Shown in pieces: positions 52,208 through 58,308 of a stretch of DNA of 58,308 nt (position 1 is its first letter; each line of letters starts with the position of its first letter). Source of the DNA: an archaeon (lineage in GTDB: Archaea > Thermoproteota > Thermoprotei_A > Marsarchaeales > Marsarchaeaceae); NCBI GenBank assembly GCA_902812505.1, contig CADDZQ010000002.1, forward strand, positions 1 to 58,308, written 5' to 3'. Position numbers and translations under genes: made by a program. The notes beneath the pieces are model-generated. The model was not told the origin of the DNA, ran no database searches, and was given only the letters and a program-made list of their open reading frames with translations.

Positions 52208-52941
52208 TGCTCAGGCACCTTCCCGTTTTGCTGTAAAAGTTGTTGTTCAACAGTCTGCCCAGATGCTTCGCTCTTTACCTGATCTACAACACTTTCTTGT
52301 GGTTTTTCTTCTTCAAGTTGCTTTTTCAAGTTGTTTAGCAGAGATTGGTCAACCTGCTTAAACACGACTTGAGGTGTGTACATATTAGGTAAAGCTATCT
52401 TTACCTTTATACCAATTATTCCAGGCTTTAGGAGAACACTTGTAACTGCCTTATCCACCAAGTTAGCAGGCTCTCCTGACTGGTGTATTTGGCCTTTTCT
52501 TAGCTTAATAAACCTTGAACGATCAGTGGTGAATTTACCTCGCAAAGAAACTTCAGCACCCATAGCGCCTGCCTTCAATATAGAATCCAACGAAGCAAAA
52601 GCCACCCTTTTCTGCCTTGCACCATGCTCTAAATAGGAACGCAGCCGCCCAGCCATAATTCTGGCGTTGAGCTCTGGTACATCTACTCCTTTTACATCTA
52701 TTTGAGGGTCCTCCAACTGATACTCTTGTTTTAACAGTAAAGCCAAATCCCTTATCGAATAACCCTTGCGGCCTATTATTATACCAGGTCTTTCAGCTTG
52801 GATTAACACTTGATGACCAAGTGGCATTTTTGTTATAACCACCCCGGCGTAACCAGCTTTTCTAAACATCGATTCCAATCTTTCATCGATCATGAGCTTC
52901 TTCTTGTTCTCCGCAATAAACTGTTTAACAGGGGTAACCAT
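52204..52941 (-). CDS. rps3: 30S ribosomal protein S3
   Basis: 245 aa; KQFIAENKKKLMIDERLESM, the KH domain with RPGIIIGRKGYSIRDLALLL, and GAEVSLRGKFTTDRSRFIKL. A Gln/Glu/Ser-rich C-terminal tail of about 45 residues follows. The frame opens at 52959, but the ATG at 52941 follows GGAGTGA at a good ribosome-binding distance and avoids overlap with L22. Confidence 0.95.
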   Translation of the reverse strand: MVTPVKQFIAENKKKLMIDERLESMFRKAGYAGVVITKMPLGHQVLIQAERPGIIIGRKGYSIRDLALLLKQEYQLEDPQIDVKGVDVPELNARIMAGRLRSYLEHGARQKRVAFASLDSILKAGAMGAEVSLRGKFTTDRSRFIKLRKGQIHQSGEPANLVDKAVTSVLLKPGIIGIKVKIALPNMYTPQVVFKQVDQSLLNNLKKQLEEEKPQESVVDQVKSEASGQTVEQQLLQQNGKVPEQ

Positions 52942-52948
52942 AACCAAC

Positions 52949-53452
52949 TCACTCCTCAATCTGCTTTAAACCTATCTCAACATGGGTGAGAACCCTATGT
53001 TTAATATCGATCCTACCAAATGCTCGAGGATAAACCCTTGGTATGAAACCTGCTTTTTGAGCCGCCGCATGATAAACCACAAGACGAGAAGTATCCAAAC
53101 CTTTTTTCGACGCGTTGTTCTCCGCGTTCTCCAAGACTTTTAAAACCGCCTTAGCAGAGAGGACGGGGTAGCGTCCAGCGGCACCGCTGACTCCTCCAAG
53201 AGACCTTTTATGGCCCACTTTCTTCCTATATTTTGTAAATGCCACAGGCATCTTTTCTTGGGCTACCCCCCTTAAAAACTCCTTTGCCACCTCTAAACGC
53301 ATACCCTTAATAGCCCTGCACACATTCACCGTCTTCTTAAAGGATACACGTAGATCCCTACCTGACGCCAAAGCCATTGTTGTTGGGTCGTAGTTCTCTA
53401 TAGAATACCCGCTTTTTGTCAACTTTAATAACCCTCTACTTAAGTGGAACAT
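52949..53452 (-). CDS. rpl22: 50S ribosomal protein L22
   Basis: 167 aa; [34 protein letters not shown] and [20 protein letters not shown]. Archaeal L17e-type length. Overlaps S19 by 17 nt. Confidence 0.95.
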   Translation of the reverse strand: MFHLSRGLLKLTKSGYSIENYDPTTMALASGRDLRVSFKKTVNVCRAIKGMRLEVAKEFLRGVAQEKMPVAFTKYRKKVGHKRSLGGVSGAAGRYPVLSAKAVLKVLENAENNASKKGLDTSRLVVYHAAAQKAGFIPRVYPRAFGRIDIKHRVLTHVEIGLKQIEE

Positions 53453-53852
53453 ACATACTTGACCGCGTCGCCCTTATACCGGGTTCGCCATGAACTACTC
53501 TCTTAGTGGTTATCGCATACTCCCCTAAATAGTGGCCTAGCATCTCTGGTTTAATCTCTATCGGCACAAACTCTTTCCCATTATGCACATGTATTGTCAA
53601 CCCAACCATCTCAGGTAGCACAATCAAATCCCTGCAATGCGTCCTTAACTTAATGTTTTGAGAGCCCCGACCATCCCTCTTAATCTTTCTTATCTTTTCT
53701 ATTAGAGGCGCTTGCTCAGGTTTAATACCTCTCTTAAGGCTGCGTCTCACTCTCGCTGGAAAAAGTTTTATTAGATCCTCCATATTCATCTCGGCTAGCG
53801 CATTGATGTCATACCCTTTATATTGTAATCTTAAACTTTCTGCTTCAGACAT
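53436..53852 (-). CDS. rps19: 30S ribosomal protein S19
   Basis: 138 aa; [60 protein letters not shown] and [18 protein letters not shown]. The ATG at 53852 has CTTTATTAA about 29 bp upstream, so it probably begins a leaderless transcript for the rest of the superoperon. Confidence 0.96.
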   Translation of the reverse strand: MSEAESLRLQYKGYDINALAEMNMEDLIKLFPARVRRSLKRGIKPEQAPLIEKIRKIKRDGRGSQNIKLRTHCRDLIVLPEMVGLTIHVHNGKEFVPIEIKPEMLGHYLGEYAITTKRVVHGEPGIRATRSSMYVPLK

Positions 53853-54168
53853 ATATTCTAGTTTTGAGCTGAGGGGTTAATAAAGGGTTGTGCCTTTCAC
53901 CTGGTGCCACCTAGGCAGCGCTTTACATGCGGAGTTGGGGGGTAATGATTAGGGTGGTCCGCCCGGGCTAAATCCACGAAAACGAGATACATTAGTACAA
54001 GTTATAGACATCCCATATTATTTTCACTTCTTTACATGTTACTTGGGCAGCATTCCGTCTAATATTGACAGCACAATAAGTGGTCTACGTGTTCGATACA
54101 TATATTCTTTTATAACATTTTTCATTATTTGCGGTGTTCAAGGTCGCAAAATTGGAAAAATTTTACCA
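53853..54168. other. 316-bp gap interrupting the ribosomal operon between L2 and S19
   Basis: Most archaea have no such gap here. At its left end TTAATAAAG (53877-53885) reads as a TATA box in both directions. A GC-rich block (about 53886-53972) follows, containing the stem GCGGA (53929-53933) / TCCGC (53958-53962) and a G-run GGGGGG. The remainder is AT-rich. No coding frame is convincing; a small RNA on the plus strand or simply a promoter region is possible. Confidence 0.5.
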
Positions 54169-54870
54169 CTAAAGCCTGCCTGACCGCCTTGCAGAGATAT
54201 GCCCAACCTTTTTCCCTGGAGGTAATCGCCGGCTAATAGTAGTGGATCTACTCACAGAAGGATGGTTTCCTCCACCATGTGGATGACTTACAATGTTCAT
54301 AGCTACTCCTCTAACCCTAGGATACTTTGTTGGCTTCGTCTTCATTAAATGATATTTGGCACCAGCCCTCAGGAATGGCTTCTCTATTCTTCCACCAGCA
54401 GCAGCAACCCCTATGGTGGCCCGACAACGTGAATCTAGTACCTTAGATGTACCAGACGGTAAAGTCAATATAGCTTTACCTTCACTATGAGAAACAACGG
54501 TGCAGTATGTGCCTGAAGCCCTAGCCATTGAACCACCATCGCCAAACTTGAGCTCAACATTGAACACCTTGGCACCGTCGGGTACAGCCGAGAGAGGAAG
54601 AATGTTACCGTTAAGTGGGGGAGCGTCTTGGCCTAATTCTACTTCTTGCCCCACCCAACACCCTTCCCAAGCAACTGTAAAGAAATGGTTTCCACCATAT
54701 TTGATTTTCGCAATTGGAACGCCTCTTCCAGGATCATGTAGCAGCTCTACGACAACGCCTTTTAACCGTTCTACTAGCGGGTACTTTGCAGCGCCAACCC
54801 TTTTCCAAGTTGGACTACGAAAAACAGAGGTGCCTCTACCAGCCCTCCTAACCAAAATACGTTTACCCAT
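54169..54870 (-). CDS. rpl2: 50S ribosomal protein L2
   Basis: 233 aa; GRGTSVFRSPTWKRVGAAKY, DPGRGVPIAKIKYGG, GDGGSMARASGTYCTVVSH and the peptidyl-transferase proximal loop AMNIVSHPHGGGNHPSVSRS with the conserved His. Confidence 0.97.
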   Translation of the reverse strand: MGKRILVRRAGRGTSVFRSPTWKRVGAAKYPLVERLKGVVVELLHDPGRGVPIAKIKYGGNHFFTVAWEGCWVGQEVELGQDAPPLNGNILPLSAVPDGAKVFNVELKFGDGGSMARASGTYCTVVSHSEGKAILTLPSGTSKVLDSRCRATIGVAAAGGRIEKPFLRAGAKYHLMKTKPTKYPRVRGVAMNIVSHPHGGGNHPSVSRSTTISRRLPPGKKVGHISARRSGRL

Positions 54871-54887
54871 TCTCTAACTCACCCAAA

Positions 54888-55217
54888 CTAGAGTATACCA
54901 AGCCGTGTCGCGATTTCCTGTGCTTTGTATTCTGGTTTAAGCCTGACGAACGCTTTCTTCTTATTGTCAACTGTGTTTATTGTTCTAACACGTTCAATTT
55001 TAACACCATAAAGACTCTGAACAGCGGCCTTTATATCTGATTTAGTAGAACGTGGGTCAACGACGAATGTAAGCGTGTTGAATCGCTCAATCATTGATAT
55101 GCTTTTCTCGGTTACATGGGGGGCGAGTAACACATTCAACGCTTGAATTTTCTTAGTGATATCCTCCTTCTCAGACTCGTCTTTTTTCTTTTTTTCTTTC
55201 TTACTCAAAGCGACCAC
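54888..55217 (-). CDS. rpl23: 50S ribosomal protein L23
   Basis: 109 aa; a Lys/Glu-rich N-terminal extension (about 1-26) then LLAPHVTEKSISMIERFNTL, STKSDIKAAVQSLYGVKIER, VRTINTVDNKKKAFVRL. Overlaps L4 by 13 nt. Confidence 0.95.
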   Translation of the reverse strand: MVALSKKEKKKKDESEKEDITKKIQALNVLLAPHVTEKSISMIERFNTLTFVVDPRSTKSDIKAAVQSLYGVKIERVRTINTVDNKKKAFVRLKPEYKAQEIATRLGIL

Positions 55218-55981
55218 CCGCTTATAGACATTAACGCCTTCTTACTCCAAATAGTGAGCCTCCCAGGCACACCACCAGGCGCAACTAACCCAATGTTTAG
55301 ACCTTCAACGCTAACAGCGTCCACTCCAGCAATGTTTCTGAAGGCCTTAATAGCCGGTGCTGTTCCTGACGAGAAGATAATCAATGGGCCCACCTTCCTC
55401 TTAAGTCTTCTACCACGAAGTTTGCCTTTTCCGGCACGGATTTTAACGCCATCCTTAACTCTTTCAACATCCATGTAAACACCAAGCTTCTGAAGAAGGA
55501 AAACCGCCTCTCTAGTATGTGCTAGTTTTTCGACATCATCAACTAGAACAATAGGGAGTTTTTTTAATGTAGCCTTATCAAAGCTGTGACCGCGTTTAAC
55601 CACCGATTCATAATCAGCAGTCGACGCGATCGCGGATAAAAGCGCAAGCCTTTTCTCCTTACTATTAATTCTCTCCTTAATCTTTTTATTCACGCGTGGT
55701 GGATGAGGCCTATAACCTCCCCGTGTCATGGGAGCAAATCCTCCACGCCCACTTGAATGCCTTGGTATGCGCGCCATCTCTCTACCCGTACCAAAACTTT
55801 CGACTGAAACCTTCTTTCCAGCTAATGGATCCCTCCCCTGTGGTTGTTTTTGCGAGGTAAAATATGCTAAAAACGCTCTTCTAACAATGTCGATACGTGG
55901 CGTTAAGTTAAAGAGTGTTGGGAGCTCGACTTCCCCTGTTGCTTCCCCGTCTAACGAATACACGTGCACTTTTCTACTCAT
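55205..55981 (-). CDS. rpl4: 50S ribosomal protein L4
   Basis: 258 aa of archaeal type; VELPTLFNLTPRIDIVRRAF, RIPRHSSGRGGFAPMTRGGY, then APGGVPGRLTIWSKKALM near the end. The extended loop around RHSSGRGG lines the exit tunnel. Confidence 0.96.
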   Translation of the reverse strand: MSRKVHVYSLDGEATGEVELPTLFNLTPRIDIVRRAFLAYFTSQKQPQGRDPLAGKKVSVESFGTGREMARIPRHSSGRGGFAPMTRGGYRPHPPRVNKKIKERINSKEKRLALLSAIASTADYESVVKRGHSFDKATLKKLPIVLVDDVEKLAHTREAVFLLQKLGVYMDVERVKDGVKIRAGKGKLRGRRLKRKVGPLIIFSSGTAPAIKAFRNIAGVDAVSVEGLNIGLVAPGGVPGRLTIWSKKALMSISGWSL

Positions 55982-56011
55982 CTCTTGGGTAAGAATACAT
56001 GATCACCCCTT

Positions 56012-56992
56012 CTATACACTTGAAACATACTGTATCTCTGGCGCCTCCTTTAAAGGTTTAAAGTAACTACGCACAGCATTTCTCAAAATAACCAATCTCT
56101 TAGAGGCACCAGGCACAGAGCCCTGTAAAAGCACCACAGATGAGCGTGGCAACCCATAGTGCCTGAATCCACTCTTAGGCGTTATTTTAGAAGGATCCAT
56201 TTCTATCGATACAATCATCTTATTTAAATCAACCCTGTTATGAAAACCGTGCTGCCCAGCGCGTGGTACAGTGGACATGACAGCGCCAGGTGTCATAGGA
56301 GAATCCGATCCTGGTCCACGCTTAGTTTTCTTGGCTTTTTTACGCTGAATTATTTTTATTCCAAACCTCGCAACAGGACCCTCATAGCCCTTACCTTTTG
56401 ATACGGCTATAGCATCCACTATAGCGGTTGGTGAAAAAACCTCGTTTACACTTATTTCTGAACCGAGTGACTCGAGGTACCTAAGTTGCTCATTGAGTTC
56501 GCCTCCTAACGGTATCTCGATGATCTCGGGCTTCTTCTTCGGTAAACCTGCTTTCCAGGGCTGAGTTACGACTAAGGCGCGCACAAAATGGGCGCTAGAC
56601 TTGAATCGCTCTACATCGACCGAGCTGTCCTTTTTAGGGATGGAAATAACCTTACCTACTTCCTTAGGAAGATTCTTTGCCCATACCTCCCCAATCGTTC
56701 TCAGAACTCTTTTTTCATCTATGATGTAGAATCTAAGACCTGCTAAAATTACTGGGGGGGCCTCAAGAACGGTCAACGCGCGAAAAACCTCTTTACCAAA
56801 CGTAGGACTATACTGGTAATTATCCTTAACAATAGCGTGGATCATACCTACCTTATAAGCTGGATAACCCAAAAGTTTTGGACCTGCTGACTTAGGCCAA
56901 CTTCTAACATGCGGCCTAATAGACTTCGCTCTTTTCCTAGGCCTAAAAGCCAAAGAGCCGTGTCTCGGAGCGCTGAGTTTTCTATGGCCCAT
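56012..56992 (-). CDS. rpl3: 50S ribosomal protein L3
   Basis: 326 aa; SAPRHGSLAFRPRKRAKSIR, LGYPAYKVGMIHAIV, GKGYEGPVARFGIKIIQRKK and RAGQHGFHNRVDLNKM. First gene of the superoperon that runs leftward. Upstream ATTTAAAAGGTG near 57010 may combine promoter and ribosome-binding roles. Confidence 0.97.
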   Translation of the reverse strand: MGHRKLSAPRHGSLAFRPRKRAKSIRPHVRSWPKSAGPKLLGYPAYKVGMIHAIVKDNYQYSPTFGKEVFRALTVLEAPPVILAGLRFYIIDEKRVLRTIGEVWAKNLPKEVGKVISIPKKDSSVDVERFKSSAHFVRALVVTQPWKAGLPKKKPEIIEIPLGGELNEQLRYLESLGSEISVNEVFSPTAIVDAIAVSKGKGYEGPVARFGIKIIQRKKAKKTKRGPGSDSPMTPGAVMSTVPRAGQHGFHNRVDLNKMIVSIEMDPSKITPKSGFRHYGLPRSSVVLLQGSVPGASKRLVILRNAVRSYFKPLKEAPEIQYVSSV

Positions 56993-57096
56993 TGTTCACA
57001 CCTTTTAAATCAGATGTAACATTCTTCAGTCAAGACAAAAATAAGTCTTCCGAATCAACACAGCACTCAAGTCAACAAAACTTCACTTAGCCAAGA

Positions 57097-57184
57097 TGGG
57101 CTCGGAGGGATTTGAACCCTCGACCTCCCGGTACCCAAGTACCACTTATCAGCCGAGCGCTCTACCAAACTGAGCTACGAGCCC
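57097..57184 (-). tRNA. tRNA-Ile(GAT) with canonical intron
   Basis: Acceptor GGGCTCG pairs with CGAGCCC, discriminator A; D-arm GCTC/GAGC; T-arm GAGGG/CCCTC. After removing the 14-nt intron the anticodon arm is CTCGG / CTGATAA / CCGGG with anticodon GAT. A CTTAAATC element about 30 bp upstream (57208-57218) is a likely TATA box. Confidence 0.94.
57133..57146 (-). other. tRNA-Ile intron at position 37/38 (BHB)
   Basis: 14 nt. Minus-strand parts: outer stem CTCGG, central helix CTGA, bulge TAA cut after TA, loop GTGGTAC, central helix TTGG, bulge GTA cut after GT, outer stem CCGGG. The central helix includes two G-U pairs. Loop and total length equal those of the cbf5 mRNA intron. Confidence 0.85.
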
Positions 57185-57507
57185 ACACCCACAAACATTC
57201 CATTAGGAAGATTTAAGCATTCATAATAACAATCAGCGGGCGAACCCGGAAAAACAGAATTCAGCAACCACACACAGCATCTGGCTTACAAGCAAACTAT
57301 ATTAGGTGAACACAAAACTAAACCCTAAAGAATACCTCGATAAGCGCGAACCACATATTCAGTCGTCTATTAAATGATGCAAAAGGTTAAAATTGTGTAA
57401 CTAAGCTATTATAATCATACGACCAGCCTAAGTTTGGTTCCGTTTAAATCTTGGTGTGCAGGTGTGTATGCAGGGTGCGCATTACTTCCGACAACCCATC
57501 AACCAAG
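57185..57507. other. Intergenic region between tRNA-Ile and the GT2 gene
   Basis: About 320 bp. Contains the tRNA-Ile promoter on the left and GTTTAAATC (57442-57450), a likely TATA box for the glycosyltransferase, on the right. No gene is seen. Confidence 0.5.
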
Positions 57508-58212
57508 ATGATTGGCTATAATGAACCACTTGTCTCTATAGTTATCCCTACTTATAATGAAAAAGAAAATGTAGTTCCCATTATTCATAACCTGCATTCA
57601 GTAATGCAGAAAATTAATTACAGAATTATTTTTGTGGACGATTCAAGTCCTGACGGCACAGCCGGAGTAATTCGCATGATGGCTAACAGCTATCCTGTTG
57701 AATTAATCATCAGGCCTAGAAAAATGGGTTTAGGCTCTGCCGTAATCACAGGCGTAAATAGTACCCAATCGCCCTTTATAGTGGTCATGGATGCGGATTT
57801 ACAGCATGACCCAAAACTCGTAAGCATAATGGTGGAGAAGCTAACCGCAGGGTTTGATTTGGTTATCGCCTCTCGTAAAGTGCAGGGAGGTAGAGTGGTT
57901 GGCTGGAGCCCAGAGAGGAAAATCATCTCCGACTTTGCTACTTATTTGGCACATTTATTTGTGCCAAGGGCTAAAAACATAAAGGACCCACTCTCTGGAT
58001 TCTTCGCCTTCAAAAGGAATATTCTGTGGGGCGTTAGCTTGGAGTCTAGGGGGTTCAAATTGCTACTAGAAATACTTGCTAAGGCACACTACAAGAGGGT
58101 GTGTGAAGTCCCACTGGTGTTTCGGGAAAGGAGAACTGGAAAGAGTAAGCTCAACTTAAACGAGTACCTACTCTTTATATCGCTTCTAATTAGCTTGGCA
58201 AAATACAGATAA
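57508..58212 (+). CDS. Dolichol-phosphate mannosyltransferase-like GT2 glycosyltransferase
   Basis: 234-aa GT-A enzyme making a polyprenyl-phosphate sugar (Dol-P-Man or Dol-P-Glc) for glycosylation. Motifs: VIPTYNE (12-18), VDDSSPDG (43-50), RKMGLGSAVITG (71-82), the DxD-type MDADLQHDP (94-102) and the C-terminal FRERRTGKSKLN. It lacks the C-terminal membrane helices of larger members, like Dpm1. The frame opens at TTG 57451, but the ATG at 57508 gives the family N-terminus; TTTAAA at about 57443-57448 would imply a leader of roughly 35 nt. Confidence 0.88.
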   Translation: MIGYNEPLVSIVIPTYNEKENVVPIIHNLHSVMQKINYRIIFVDDSSPDGTAGVIRMMANSYPVELIIRPRKMGLGSAVITGVNSTQSPFIVVMDADLQHDPKLVSIMVEKLTAGFDLVIASRKVQGGRVVGWSPERKIISDFATYLAHLFVPRAKNIKDPLSGFFAFKRNILWGVSLESRGFKLLLEILAKAHYKRVCEVPLVFRERRTGKSKLNLNEYLLFISLLISLAKYR

Positions 58213-58227
58213 TGGGGAGGAGACCTA

Positions 58228-58300
58228 TGGACTGGGCGGGATTTGAACCCGCGACCTCCCACGTGCAAGGCGGGCGCTCTGCCAACTGAGCTACCAGCCC
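58228..58300 (-). tRNA. tRNA-Ala(TGC)
   Basis: Acceptor GGGCTGG pairs with CCAGTCC, including the G3-U70 wobble that identifies tRNA-Ala. Anticodon arm CCCGC / CTTGCAC / GTGGG with anticodon TGC; T-arm GCGGG/CCCGC; discriminator A. No intron. Confidence 0.96.
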
Positions 58301-58308
58301 TTAAAGTA

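Noticed and set aside
1-58308. CRISPR arrays, insertion sequences, rRNA genes
   Set aside because: No regularly spaced repeats, transposase-like proteins or rRNA-like sequence were seen.

Overview
The window is a stretch of archaeal chromosome. The evidence is a near-complete archaeal ribosomal-protein superoperon, archaeal/eukaryotic-type proteins (aIF2-gamma, aIF5B, Cbf5, Spt4, Rpo3/Rpo7/Rpo10, three RNase P proteins, KEOPS subunits), isopentenyl phosphate kinase, MEMO, many leaderless genes with a TATA-like box about 25-30 bp upstream, and bulge-helix-bulge (BHB) introns. Gene order, the absence of L34e and L14e from the adk-cmk-cbf5 stretch, and a short L15e suggest a TACK-group lineage near Thaumarchaeota/Aigarchaeota; no 16S is present, so the exact lineage is inference.

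Layout. 1-7.1 kb: flippase-like membrane protein (cut by the edge), tRNA-splicing endonuclease EndA, ThiL, four tRNA genes (Thr, Val, Phe, Gly), an acidic Cys-cluster protein and a degenerate ANL-superfamily (acyl-CoA synthetase-like) protein. 7.1-16.1 kb: a type II/IV secretion ATPase with an unresolved N-terminus, envelope-glycan genes (GlcNAc-1-P transferase-like, DUF354), a secreted membrane-anchored protein rich in N-glycosylation sequons, and an RNase P operon (COG1325, Rpp30, Pop5). 16.3-31.4 kb: L15e, YchF-type GTPase, GlmU-like enzyme, then information-processing operons: S3Ae/Pcc1/Cdc45-like/S15, HAM1/Bud32/Kae1/S27e-S24e, Spt4/Rpo7/PIN/aIF2-gamma/S6e, and aIF5B/Ndk/L24e/S28e/L7Ae. 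31.6-37.6 kb: GltX, GGPP synthase, IPK, a degenerate mevalonate-kinase-like gene, MEMO, S2. 37.6-57 kb: the ribosomal superoperon running leftward from L3 to S2, including SecY, Adk, Cmk, Cbf5, tRNA-Ser and three RNA polymerase genes or neighbours. 57-58.3 kb: tRNA-Ile with an intron, dolichol-phosphate-mannose synthase-like GT2, tRNA-Ala.

Main discovery. Two essential protein genes are interrupted by tiny, archaeal-type BHB introns that look like tRNA introns. aIF5B carries a 15-nt insertion with an in-frame TGA directly before the switch I threonine. cbf5 carries a 14-nt frameshifting insertion that splits the codon of the catalytic Asp. In both, removing the insertion at the standard BHB cut positions (after the second base of each 3-nt bulge) restores exactly the family-conserved protein sequence. 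Two tRNAs in the same window (Thr at the non-canonical 30/31 position, Ile at 37/38) have introns with the same geometry, and their presumed processing enzyme EndA is encoded at position 1068. This implies routine EndA-dependent micro-splicing of mRNAs.

Other recurring signal: several conserved-context genes have lost catalytic motifs (ANL enzyme at 4952, mevalonate-kinase-like at 35440, RecJ/GAN-like at 20128), suggesting retained pseudo-enzymes.
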